Origin: Sutcliffiella deserti
GTDB taxonomy: Bacteria > Bacillota > Bacilli > Bacillales > Bacillaceae_I
Assembly (NCBI RefSeq): GCF_020037475.1
Contig: NZ_JAIQDB010000001.1
Coordinates: 1-64,000 of the forward strand
DNA length: 64,000 nucleotides
Reading direction: 5' to 3'
Position 1 is the stretch's first letter. Every line of letters starts with the position of its first letter. Below, one piece after another: positions 46,966 through 55,695 of this stretch. The position numbers were made by a program, and so were the translations under genes. Under the pieces are notes generated by a model. That model ran no database searches. It was not told the DNA's origin and saw only the letters and a program-made list of their open reading frames with translations.

Positions 46966-49572
46966 TTATTTTCTCACAAATATAAGCTTATATAATTGGA
47001 TAAGCACTAATGGCATTAATGCCAGGCCATAGACGTATCCGAATTGAGCAGGAGTTAGCGTAGCAACTTCGAATACTCCTTTCAAAGGATCCACAAGGAG
47101 TACTAGTTGTAACAAGGCAATACCTATAATGACTGCTGCTATTAAATAAAGGTTTGAGAAAATCCCTACCTTGAAAATAGACTGCCTAGAACGGGCATTA
47201 AAACCATGAAACAACCGTGCAAGACACAATGTGGCAAAGGCCATGGTACTTGCTGTTAGTGTATCATTCGTTGCTAATCCAATGTAAAAAGCGATCAGTG
47301 TAGCAACTGCAATTAGAAAGCCTTCCGTAACTAAGCGGGCTGCAAAGACTTTATTTAATAGCGAAGTCTCCACATCTCTTGGTTTTTCATCCATAACTTT
47401 TTTGTTATGAGGTTCCAACCCAATCGCAATCGCAGGTAAACTATCTGTTAGTAAATTAATAAATAGTAAATGTACTGGAGCAAAGGGGACAGGTAACCCA
47501 CCAATTGCAGCGTAAAGAACAGAGATAATCCCAGCAGTATTACCGGCCAATAAAAATCGAATGGCATTTTTAATGTTTGCATAAATGCTTCTACCATTAG
47601 CAATCGCTTTTACGATTGTCGAAAAATTATCATCCGTTAAAACCATTGAAGATGCATCTTTTGCAACTTCTGTTCCAGTAATCCCCATTGCAATCCCTAT
47701 ATTCGCCTGTTTTAACGCTGGTCCATCATTGACACCATCGCCTGTCATTGCAACAATATTTCCTTTTTCCTGCCATGCTCGAACAATTCTGATTTTATGC
47801 TCTGGAGACACGCGGGCGTATACTGAAACATGTTCCACCATTTCTTTTAGTTCTTGGTCATTTATCTTTTCGAGTTCATGGCCTTCTATTGCTTTATCAC
47901 CATCTTTAAATATCCCAATTTGTTTTGCAATGGCTGATGCAGTAATTTTATGGTCACCCGTAATCATCACCGGTTTTATACCTGCAGAAATGCAACGTTC
48001 TACCGCTTCTTGGGACTCTTTCCTCGGGGGATCCATCATAGCGGTTAATCCTATAAATATTAAATCATTTTCATCATCCGGAGTGACATTAGCATGACCG
48101 TCCACTTCTTTATAAGCAAACGCAAGAACTCGCAAACCGTTTTCTGAAAACCTTTGATTTACTTCTTCAATTTTTTGTTTATCTTCTGGTGAAAAATCTG
48201 ATATTCCAGTAGAAGTTTCAATTCTTACCACTCTATCTAATAGTACATCCACGGCACCTTTTGTCATTAATATTGACTTACCATCAAGGGTATTTACTGT
48301 ACTCATCAACTTCCTGTCGGAATCAAAGGGTACTTCATTCAACCTAGGATAGCTTTTTCTAGTTTCTATTTCATCCAAACCGTAGATTTCTTCTCCTAAG
48401 TTTACCAACGCGATTTCTGTCGGATCCCCGATTTCCTTTTGCTTCGTTGTTTCTGCATCATTGCACAAAATTTGCATTAGTATAAAATTCTTGTGGAGGG
48501 ACTGGTCTAGTTGCAATTGGTCATGTTCTTTGATTTGATTGTCTAAAAATACTTGTTGAACTGTCATTTTATTTTGAGTTAGCGTTCCTGTTTTATCAGA
48601 ACAAATGACAGAAATACTTCCTAAGCTTTCCACTGCATGCAGTTTCCGAATAATAGCGTTTTCCTTTGCCATCTTTTGTGTTCCAAACGCTAGAACAATT
48701 GTCACAATAGAGCTCAATGCCTCTGGAATTGCGGCAACTGCAAGGGCAACTGCAAACATAAACGAATCAATTATGGTACGCCCTCTTATAATATCTATTG
48801 CAAAGATGAGTACTGCGATGATTATGATCGCAACGGCTAGCTTCTTTCCAAAATTATCAAGATTTAGTTGGAGTGGTGTTTTCTTTTCTTTCGCAGTTTC
48901 CATTAAGTTGGCGATTTTCCCGATTTCTGTTTTCTTTCCAATTTCCGTGACAACAATAACTCCTCTTCCATATGTAACAAAACTTCCGGAAAACGCCATA
49001 TTTTTCTTGTCACCAATAGATACATCGTCCTCTAGAATAGGATCAAGTGCTTTTAGCGCACTGATGGATTCACCTGTCAGTGAACTTTCATTTACCTGTA
49101 AGCTATGGCTTTCAAGGATTCTACCATCTGCACTAATATAATCGCCTGCATCCAAATAGAGTATATCTCCAACCACCACTTCTTTGGAGGGGATTTCTAT
49201 TTTATTTCCATTTCTCAATACTTTAGCAGTAGGGGACGATAAGCTTTTCAGGCTGCTTAATGATTGCTCAGCTTTTACATGCTGAACTGTTCCAAGAATC
49301 GCATTGATTAGCACAACAACAAGAATTACAATCGTACTCTCGAACTTTCCTAAAAATGCAGATAATAACGCTGCAACGATTAGAATAATAACAAGAAAAT
49401 CTTTAAACTGTTCCAAGAAAACTCGTAATGTACTTTTCCGCTGCTCTTCCCCTAGTTCATTAAATCCGTACTGCTCCTGTCTCTTTTTAACGTCTGAATC
49501 TGATAGGCCTTCTTTAGTAACATCAAGTTTTTTCAACACTTCATCTGAGGAAATCTTATAAAACTTATCCAT
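46966..49572 (-). CDS. Ca2+-type P-ATPase (YloB/LMCA1-like)
   Basis: An 868-residue cation-transporting P-type ATPase (P2A). The phosphorylated Asp326 is in CSDKTGTLTQNK, and SLTGES, KGAVDVLLDR, MITGDHKITA and MTGDGVNDGPALKQA form the actuator, nucleotide and phosphorylation sites. Helix M4 reads VAAIPEALSSIVTIVLAFG, with the PEALSS variant of the PEGL motif also found in Listeria LMCA1 (from memory). Ten membrane helices are expected. It likely exports Ca2+ in exchange for protons. The start follows AGGAGCTATAA; a promoter is seen upstream. Confidence 0.9.
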   Translation of the reverse strand: MDKFYKISSDEVLKKLDVTKEGLSDSDVKKRQEQYGFNELGEEQRKSTLRVFLEQFKDFLVIILIVAALLSAFLGKFESTIVILVVVLINAILGTVQHVKAEQSLSSLKSLSSPTAKVLRNGNKIEIPSKEVVVGDILYLDAGDYISADGRILESHSLQVNESSLTGESISALKALDPILEDDVSIGDKKNMAFSGSFVTYGRGVIVVTEIGKKTEIGKIANLMETAKEKKTPLQLNLDNFGKKLAVAIIIIAVLIFAIDIIRGRTIIDSFMFAVALAVAAIPEALSSIVTIVLAFGTQKMAKENAIIRKLHAVESLGSISVICSDKTGTLTQNKMTVQQVFLDNQIKEHDQLQLDQSLHKNFILMQILCNDAETTKQKEIGDPTEIALVNLGEEIYGLDEIETRKSYPRLNEVPFDSDRKLMSTVNTLDGKSILMTKGAVDVLLDRVVRIETSTGISDFSPEDKQKIEEVNQRFSENGLRVLAFAYKEVDGHANVTPDDENDLIFIGLTAMMDPPRKESQEAVERCISAGIKPVMITGDHKITASAIAKQIGIFKDGDKAIEGHELEKINDQELKEMVEHVSVYARVSPEHKIRIVRAWQEKGNIVAMTGDGVNDGPALKQANIGIAMGITGTEVAKDASSMVLTDDNFSTIVKAIANGRSIYANIKNAIRFLLAGNTAGIISVLYAAIGGLPVPFAPVHLLFINLLTDSLPAIAIGLEPHNKKVMDEKPRDVETSLLNKVFAARLVTEGFLIAVATLIAFYIGLATNDTLTASTMAFATLCLARLFHGFNARSRQSIFKVGIFSNLYLIAAVIIGIALLQLVLLVDPLKGVFEVATLTPAQFGYVYGLALMPLVLIQLYKLIFVRK

Positions 49573-50018
49573 TTATAGCTCCTTTCCATGCATTGTTATC
49601 CCAGTTTATTACAAATCTTTACATACTACATACTATACCTAAAAAAATACCCTTATACAAACGGAAAGAAACCAGAATTCATATTAATACAATAGCTTAG
49701 AAGCGGAGGGGTGAAGGAATCGAGGGGTCTGGAATATCTGTTGTGGGGGTAGGGGGAGATGGCTGATGGCTGCACACTATTTTAGGTTTTCAAGGACGGA
49801 CTAGCCATTCATATTGAACGTCTTGGAGTTTTCATTCATCCTTCCTTAAGAATTTAAGTGTATAGTCTTACAAAACGTCCGTTTTTAAAGGAAATCTGAA
49901 GCTTTTCACTGGCATTATGTTTAAAATTCATTAAGTTATATTTGCAAACCTTATTTTTTGGATTGATAGAGTCCTAATTATCGGTTTTTCTAAAAATAAT
50001 TCACTAAATTTGAACTTG
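49573..50018. other. Intergenic region
   Basis: No gene. The left side holds the ATPase promoter on the minus strand. A G-rich tract (GTTGTGGGGGTAGGGGGAG) lies near 49740. The right side leads into the 21-bp repeat array. Confidence 0.5.
49632..49660 (-). promoter_or_regulatory. SigA-like promoter of the Ca2+-ATPase gene
   Basis: On the minus strand TTGTAT (49655-49660) and TATAGT (49632-49637) are spaced by exactly 17 bp, 60 bp ahead of the start codon. Confidence 0.7.
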
Positions 50019-50228
50019 ATCCAACACCTTTCGGATTTTATCTAACAACTTTTGAAATTCATCTAACAACAATTGAATTTTATCTAACACATTCTGAAAT
50101 TCAACTAACAACTACTGGATATGATCTAACACCTTCCGAAATTCAACTAACTACCATCGAATTTCAACTAACACCTTACGAATTTCATCTAACATCATCC
50201 GAAATCTATCTAACACCATCCACCCCTA
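50019..50228. repeat. 21-bp tandem repeat array, ten units
   Basis: Units begin at 50019, 50040, 50061, 50082, 50103, 50124, 50145, 50166, 50187 and 50208, each 21 bp. The core is ATCTAACA or AACTAACA followed by a more variable CCTTCCGAAATTC-like half. One frame stays open because 21 is divisible by three, but it has no start codon and no ribosome site. A diverged unit starts at 50247. The array lies 250 bp upstream of fixA. Confidence 0.9.
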
Positions 50229-50478
50229 TTTAATAGTTCTCATTTTATCTAACATTTCCAGAAGGTTTAAGATTCCATAGACCCTTCAAGTTTATCAACT
50301 TTTATAACCAATTCAACTAAACGAGTCTTTCTCTCCTTATTTTCACGCTCTTTCTCTACCAAACTCATAAAAAACCGGTATGTTCTCCTTCCTTGTCCAT
50401 ATAGTAATAATAATGGGACTATTATCTACATTTAATTTTGCAAATCTAATAATAGATGAAGGTAAGGAGGGGAAGGTA

Positions 50479-51309
50479 TTGCTTCATATTGTTGCATGCA
50501 TAAAGCAGGTGCCGGATACAAAAGTAATCAAAATGAATCCAAAGACGAATACCATGGATCGTGCCAGTGCACCAGCGATTTTAAATCCGTATGACGCACA
50601 CGCAGTGGAAGAAGCAGTGCGGATTAAAAATAAGTATGGTGGTACGGTTTCGGTTGTGACAATGGGACCGCCGCCAGCGGTGAAAGCGATTAGAAAGTGT
50701 ATTGAAATTGGGGCAGATGATGGATACATGATATCGGACAGGGCCTTTGCAGGTGCCGATACATTAGCAACAAGCTATGCGCTTACGAAAGCGCTAAACA
50801 AAATAAGTGAAATTAGGCCAATTGATCTTATCATTTGCGGAAAAATGACGATTGACGGGGATACAGGACAAGTGGGACCTGGCATAGCTAGACGCTTGGA
50901 TATCCCCCCATTAACCTCTGTTAATAAAATAGTAGAAATCAATAAAGAAGATTCCTATATGGTTGTTCATCGAAAGCTAGAAGATGGCTATGAAGTGGTT
51001 CAAACCAATTTACCTTGCCTTCTTTCTGTAGAAAAGGAAATCAATGAAGTTCCTTACTCAAGTTTTCCAAATATGCTTAAAGCAGCACGTTACACACCAC
51101 ATATCTGGTCTGTGGATGACCTGGAAGATATTGATCGAAAGCAACTTGGGTTGAAGGGGTCACCAACAATCGTTGCAAAAGTATGGGCACCACCAAAGCC
51201 AGAGGGTGGCAAGCTGTTGGAAGGAAATCCACAGGAACAAGTAAAACAGCTGCTTTCCATCGTTTTAGATAAAAAAGAGCTTTTTGCAGAAAAGAGGGAA
51301 TTACGATGA
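50479..51309 (+). CDS. fixA: Electron transfer flavoprotein beta subunit FixA
   Basis: A 276-residue subunit. I start at TTG 50479, preceded by TAAGGAGGGG; a longer frame from 50380 has a poor N-terminus. The family pattern is HIVACIKQVPDTK, LNPYDAHAVEEAVRIK, DDGYMISDRAFAGADTLATSYAL, ICGKMTIDGDTGQVGPGIARRLDIP and LPCLLSVEKEINE. It pairs with FixB to hold FAD and AMP/FAD. Its start heads an operon with fixB, fixC and fixX, the marks of the bifurcating FixABCX complex, which passes electrons from NADH to quinone and to ferredoxin or flavodoxin. Confidence 0.92.
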   Translation: MLHIVACIKQVPDTKVIKMNPKTNTMDRASAPAILNPYDAHAVEEAVRIKNKYGGTVSVVTMGPPPAVKAIRKCIEIGADDGYMISDRAFAGADTLATSYALTKALNKISEIRPIDLIICGKMTIDGDTGQVGPGIARRLDIPPLTSVNKIVEINKEDSYMVVHRKLEDGYEVVQTNLPCLLSVEKEINEVPYSSFPNMLKAARYTPHIWSVDDLEDIDRKQLGLKGSPTIVAKVWAPPKPEGGKLLEGNPQEQVKQLLSIVLDKKELFAEKRELR

Positions 51310-52340
51310 CCTTCGAAGATTATCGGGGAGTTTGGGTTTTCATAGAGGAAAAGGAAGGCGAGATTGTGCCAGTTTCACTCGAACTCTTAGGAGCAGGAAG
51401 GACACTTGCAGATAAACGTGGGGTCGAACTATCAGGTGTTCTGATTGGACACAATGTCACTGAATTGACTTCCAATCTCTTTGAGTATGGGGCTGACAAG
51501 GTTTACGTTTACGATCAGCCAATTTTCAAGCTATATCGAACCGAATCATTTATGAAAGCGCTCCTTCATTGCAGTGAAAAATATAAGCCGGAAATCATTC
51601 TTTATGGTGCGACCTCCACCGGAAAAGATTTAGCGAGCGCGGTTGCAACCGACCTCCCGACAGGATTGACAGCTGATACAACTGAGCTTGATGTAGAAGA
51701 GGACACCGGTTTGTTGCTTGCCAGCCGACCTGCATTTGGTGGAAACATCATGGCGACAATTTTATGTAAAAAATATCGTCCCCAAATGGCTACAGTTCGA
51801 CCAAAAGTAATGAAAGCGCTCAGTCCGGATAAGAACAGAACAGGCGAGTTAATACAAGAAAACATTGAGTTAAAAGAAGAAGAAATGCGAACAAAGGTAT
51901 TGAAGATTGTCCGTGAAACAAAGAAGAAGATAAAAATAGATGAAGCCGATATCGTTGTGGCTGGAGGAAAAGGGCTTGGGAGTGCAGAAGGTTTTAAGCT
52001 CATCGGTCAGCTCGCAGACACATTAGGTGGAGTGGTCGGTGCCAGCAGGGATGTAGTGGAGGCCGGCTGGGTCGAGCATCACCATCAAGTGGGACAAACG
52101 GGAGTAACAGTGACTCCGAAAATTTATTTTGCCATTGGAATTTCTGGGGCGATTCAGCACATTGTTGGCATGAAAAACTCTGGCATGATTATAGCAATCA
52201 ACAAAGATCCTAATGCAGCCATTTTTCAATCCTGTCATTATGGAATCGTTGGCGATGCATTTGAAATTCTTCCAATACTAGTAGAAGAAATTAAGAAAGA
52301 ATTGGGCAAAGAGGAGGTCCATCATGTCAGAGAAGTTTGA
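51306..52340 (+). CDS. fixB: Electron transfer flavoprotein alpha subunit FixB
   Basis: A 344-residue subunit that overlaps fixA by four bases (ATGA), a sign of coupled translation. N-terminal part: GVWVFIEEKEGEIVPVSLELLGAGRTLADK. The C-terminal FAD domain has VAGGKGLGSAEGF, LGGVVGASRDVVEAGW and VTPKIYFAIGISGAIQHIVGMKNSG, and NKDPNAAIFQ near the end, all ETF-alpha marks. It reads one frame with fixC overlapping by 17 bases. Partner of FixA. Confidence 0.92.
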   Translation: MTFEDYRGVWVFIEEKEGEIVPVSLELLGAGRTLADKRGVELSGVLIGHNVTELTSNLFEYGADKVYVYDQPIFKLYRTESFMKALLHCSEKYKPEIILYGATSTGKDLASAVATDLPTGLTADTTELDVEEDTGLLLASRPAFGGNIMATILCKKYRPQMATVRPKVMKALSPDKNRTGELIQENIELKEEEMRTKVLKIVRETKKKIKIDEADIVVAGGKGLGSAEGFKLIGQLADTLGGVVGASRDVVEAGWVEHHHQVGQTGVTVTPKIYFAIGISGAIQHIVGMKNSGMIIAINKDPNAAIFQSCHYGIVGDAFEILPILVEEIKKELGKEEVHHVREV

Positions 52341-53619
52341 TTGTATCGTAGTGGGTGCAGGACCTGCCGGAATATCCTGTGCATTTGAATTAGCAAAAGG
52401 CGGGGCTAAGGTGCTACTCCTTGAACGGGGGGAATATCCTGGTTCCAAAAATGTTATGGGTGGGGTATTGTATCGAAAAATGATGGAGGATATTATTCCT
52501 GACTTTCACAAGGAAGCACCGCTAGAACGACCAGTCGTTGAACAACGATTCATGATGATGGATAAGCAATCAGCGGTGACTTTTGGTTATAAGGGGATGG
52601 AGTGGGCAGAGGAGCCTTATAATAATTTCACTGTTTTGCGGGCGAAATTTGATCAATGGTTTGCAAAAAAGGCGGTAGAACAAGGGGCACTCTTAGTAAA
52701 TGAAACGGTTGTCCTTGAATGCATCGTGGAAAATGGAAAAGTGGTTGGAGTAAGAACAGATCGTCCAAATGGAGAAGTTTATGCAGATGTCGTAGTTTTA
52801 GCAGACGGTGTAAATTCTCTTTTAGGAAAATCACTAGGTTTTCATAAAGAATACCGGCCTGATGAAGTAGCCCTCGCAACAATGGAAATTTTGAAACTAG
52901 ATAGCAAAACGATTGAAGAGCGCTTTAACCTTGAAAAGAACCAAGGGTGTACGATTGAGCTCTTTGGAGACGCCACAAAAGGGATTCTAGGGACCGGTTT
53001 TCTTTATACGAATAAAGATACTTTAAGTATTGGGGTAGGAACACTTCTTTCTGGATTAATTGAGCATAAAATAAAACCATACGAACTTTTGGAATATGTA
53101 AAAACGCATCCAATGGTTCGGCCGTATCTTGCTGGCGCAGAGCCTGTGGAATATTTGGCTCATCTTATACCTGAAGGCGGTCTGAAATCCATGGGAAGAA
53201 TCGTTGCGGACGGTGTGCTTGTTGTAGGAGACGCAGCCCAACTTGTCAATGCGATCCACCGTGAAGGCTCCAATCTTGCCATGACCTCCGGAAGACTTGC
53301 TGCACAAACCATCCTATCAGCAAAAGAGCAGGGGGACTTTTCTGAAGGAACGCTTGATCAATATCGAATCAACCTGATGAAGAGCTTTGTTGGCCAGGAT
53401 ATGAAAAAGTATAAAGATTCTACCCACCACTTTAATAAATTTCCACAATACTTTGATCAATACATTCCGATGGTGAACCGCGCTGCAAGTCAAATGTTTA
53501 CCGTTGATGGCACGTCCAAATGGGAAAAGCAGAAAAAGATATGGAAAGACCTGGGGTCACCGAAAGAAAAACTTAAACTAGCTCGAGATGCATATCGAGC
53601 ATGGAAGGTGATGAAATAA
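52324..53619 (+). CDS. fixC: FixC flavoprotein (ETF-quinone oxidoreductase-like)
   Basis: A 431-residue FAD protein overlapping fixB by 17 bases, with its own AAAGAGGAGGTCC site. The dinucleotide-binding motif reads VVGAGPAGISCAFELAKGG, then ERGEYPGSKNVMGGVLY, a second FAD contact VVLADGVNSLLGKSLG and GVLVVGDAAQLVNAIHREGSNLAMTSG. This is the FixC branch of the ETF-QO family, which lacks the built-in Fe-S domain, supplied here by FixX. It is expected to pass electrons to the quinone pool at the membrane. Confidence 0.92.
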   Translation: MSEKFDCIVVGAGPAGISCAFELAKGGAKVLLLERGEYPGSKNVMGGVLYRKMMEDIIPDFHKEAPLERPVVEQRFMMMDKQSAVTFGYKGMEWAEEPYNNFTVLRAKFDQWFAKKAVEQGALLVNETVVLECIVENGKVVGVRTDRPNGEVYADVVVLADGVNSLLGKSLGFHKEYRPDEVALATMEILKLDSKTIEERFNLEKNQGCTIELFGDATKGILGTGFLYTNKDTLSIGVGTLLSGLIEHKIKPYELLEYVKTHPMVRPYLAGAEPVEYLAHLIPEGGLKSMGRIVADGVLVVGDAAQLVNAIHREGSNLAMTSGRLAAQTILSAKEQGDFSEGTLDQYRINLMKSFVGQDMKKYKDSTHHFNKFPQYFDQYIPMVNRAASQMFTVDGTSKWEKQKKIWKDLGSPKEKLKLARDAYRAWKVMK

Positions 53620-53915
53620 TGAGTGAACATAAGAAAGGTCAGTCTATCGAAGAAAAACAGTATCTCGTTCGTTTCAATGCCGACACCAAATCCCATCTCC
53701 ACGTATTAGATGAAGACATATGCTTGACGAAATGCCCGGATAAAATTTGTACGATTTTCTGTCCTGCAGAAATATACAAATGGGAAGAAATACGGATGCA
53801 TGTTGGATATGAAGGCTGTCATGAGTGCGGCAGCTGCAGAATAGGTTGTCCACATCAAAATATTCAATGGGAATATCCAAAAGGCGGACACGGAATAGTG
53901 TTTCGATTGGCGTAA
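53619..53915 (+). CDS. fixX: FixX ferredoxin-like protein
   Basis: A 98-residue iron-sulfur protein. Its ATG at 53619 overlaps the fixC stop (TAATG). Eight Cys residues lie in two groups: 35, 39, 44, 48 (CLTKCPDKICTIFC) and 67, 70, 73, 77 (CHECGSCRIGC). FixX/ETF-QO-type proteins carry one or two 4Fe-4S clusters with this spacing; two are possible here. The end FRLA is near the usual length of FixX. It is the last gene of the operon, followed by a terminator. Confidence 0.9.
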   Translation: MSEHKKGQSIEEKQYLVRFNADTKSHLHVLDEDICLTKCPDKICTIFCPAEIYKWEEIRMHVGYEGCHECGSCRIGCPHQNIQWEYPKGGHGIVFRLA

Positions 53916-53923
53916 GTAGGAGG

Positions 53924-53949
53924 AAGCTTATCTTTGGATAGGCTTTTTT
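53924..53949 (+). terminator. Terminator of the fixABCX operon
   Basis: AAGCTTATC pairs with GATAGGCTT (one G-T pair) around TTTG, followed by six T residues. Confidence 0.85.
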
Positions 53950-54286
53950 AATTTTGTTTTTATTAAAGAGGAGTGTTATAAAAGGGTTATCCTAGCCGAA
54001 GATTTTCTGAATTAATGCAACTACATCTCGAATGTACTTATGTATTCTTTGTATAATCTTTCACATACACATGCAAAAAGAAAAACGAGAGTGTTTTTCT
54101 TTTTTATAGCAGTTATCGCAAAGATACTTGCTTTTTCGTAAGTTAGTACAACACTTTACATTCTACCTGTTAAATTAACAAATTACTCCTTATCTTGAGT
54201 GTCCAGGAAAGGAATAAATTTAAATACCGATTTTTTACGGACTTACAGCAACAAACTTAACGAAAAGAGCTTTTTCAAACTATACG
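53950..54286. other. Intergenic region with a hairpin and a dispersed motif
   Basis: No gene. AAAAAGAAAAAC pairs with GTTTTTCTTTTTT at 54075-54105 and could end the minus-strand gene starting at 54625. A copy of the dispersed GCAACAATC-type motif, GCAACAAACTTAACGAAAAG plus AGCT, lies at 54248-54275. Confidence 0.5.
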
Positions 54287-54625
54287 TCATCCAGCAATAG
54301 TAAATAACTGACCTTGATTAGCAATTTCTTCTACCTCTGTGATGTAATCAAGAGCTTCGTCAATGGATAGGAAAAAGGAGGAAACGTAAAGAGGATACTT
54401 GTAATCAAAACCGCCATCTATTTCTGCTGGGAAGACAACGATCTGCCAGTGATAATAATTTTCTCCCACATTCATTTCTCTACCCTCTAATGCTATTAAC
54501 CAATGGCTGTAATTGTCACAGCATTCAATGTCTGTAACTTTTTCAAGGAAAATCAAAAGATCGTCTTTATTGATTGGGACAAGAGATTTTGGGTAAAACT
54601 CTCCAAAATTAGGTGTTTCTCGCAT
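54287..54625 (-). CDS. Hypothetical protein, 112 residues
   Basis: A soluble acidic protein. The start at 54625 is chosen for its distance to AGGGAG; ATG at 54631 is closer to the site. Conserved-looking stretches are NFGEFYPKSLVPINKDDLLIFLEKVTDI, NYSHWLIALEGREM and YYHWQIVVFPAEI. No membrane helix or metal motif. Family not recognised. It is a single gene in a region otherwise on the plus strand. Confidence 0.65.
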   Translation of the reverse strand: MRETPNFGEFYPKSLVPINKDDLLIFLEKVTDIECCDNYSHWLIALEGREMNVGENYYHWQIVVFPAEIDGGFDYKYPLYVSSFFLSIDEALDYITEVEEIANQGQLFTIAG

Positions 54626-54913
54626 AAACATCGCTCCCTTTTGAATTTAGTAAGCGCTTACTGGAAAATTGCAATATATAATTGTAGTTGTATTAATATA
54701 TGTAGTAGAGTTTAAAATATTTTGTATTTTTAGAAAATTAGTTTAAAAAGAAAAACAGAATCGTATAGGTTCTATAAAAATTATCCTGTATCAATAGTTA
54801 TCTGTTGAAAGGGGTTTATTTTAGGAAATGCCTCTAATTTTTGATATAATTGGCTCATCTTAACGAGTTTGCCAGAATGATAGAAGGCAAAACTAAGGGA
54901 GTACAATAACATC

Positions 54914-55675
54914 GTGAAAATAATATCTTGGAATGTAAATGGAATACGGGCATGTGTTAAAAAAGGGTTTATGGAGTATTTTCATAATATGAATGCAGAT
55001 ATTTTCTGTATTCAAGAAACAAAACTCCAAGAAGGGCAAATAGAGCTAGACCTTCCCGGGTATCATCAATATTGGAATTATGCCGTAAAAAAGGGCTATT
55101 CAGGAACTGCTGTTTTTACAAAAGAGAAACCCTTACAAGTTAGTTACGGCTTAGACATGCAGAATAAAGAAGAGAGGGAGCACGAAGGTAGAATTATCAC
55201 TCTTGAATATAAAAACTTCATCCTGGTTAATGTTTATACACCTAACTCACAAAGAGATTTGGCTAGACTTGACTTCCGATTAGACTGGGAGGACCGTTTT
55301 CTAGCCTATATTCAAAATTTGGAAAAAATCAAACCGGTCATTCTTTGTGGTGACTTAAACGTCGCCCACACTGAGATTGATTTAAAGAATCCTAAATCCA
55401 ATCGAAACAATTCCGGTTATACAGAAGAAGAACGAGGGAAGATGACACGTTTGTTGGAATCGGGTTATGTTGATACTTTTCGATACTTTTATCCTGATCA
55501 TACGGATAAATACACATGGTGGTCCTATATGAATAAAGTCCGTGAACGAAATATAGGCTGGAGAATTGATTACTTTATTGTGTCAGAAACACTTCAGGAA
55601 CGCCTTGTAGGTGCAGGTATACATGCTGAAATACTTGGAAGTGATCACTGTCCAATTGAATTAAAACTAAAGTGA
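54914..55675 (+). CDS. exoA: Exodeoxyribonuclease III / AP endonuclease ExoA
   Basis: A 253-residue base-excision repair enzyme that cuts 5' to abasic sites and degrades DNA 3'-5'. It starts with GTG at 54914. Catalytic marks: SWNVNGIRA, IFCIQETKLQ (metal-binding Glu), CGDLNVAHTEIDL (Asp-Asn), WRIDYFIVS and GSDHCPIEL (Asp-His). Length equals B. subtilis ExoA (252). It lies 20 bp ahead of the D-alanine transaminase gene, with no terminator between, so they may be co-transcribed. Function clear. Confidence 0.93.
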   Translation: MKIISWNVNGIRACVKKGFMEYFHNMNADIFCIQETKLQEGQIELDLPGYHQYWNYAVKKGYSGTAVFTKEKPLQVSYGLDMQNKEEREHEGRIITLEYKNFILVNVYTPNSQRDLARLDFRLDWEDRFLAYIQNLEKIKPVILCGDLNVAHTEIDLKNPKSNRNNSGYTEEERGKMTRLLESGYVDTFRYFYPDHTDKYTWWSYMNKVRERNIGWRIDYFIVSETLQERLVGAGIHAEILGSDHCPIELKLK

Positions 55676-55695
55676 ATATTCCGGGAGGTGGAAGG

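Noticed and set aside
50019-50228. Possible CRISPR array at the 21-bp repeats
   Set aside because: The unit is 21 bp in total with no unique spacers of 30 bp or more between constant repeats, and there are no cas genes in the window.
50380-50478. Upstream extension of fixA with a hydrophobic N-terminus
   Set aside because: The extension lacks a ribosome site and is not part of the ETF-beta family; TTG 50479 has a strong TAAGGAGGGG site.
50230-50478. SigL (sigma-54) promoter for fixABCX
   Set aside because: No GG-N10-GC pair with the correct context is visible upstream of fixA.
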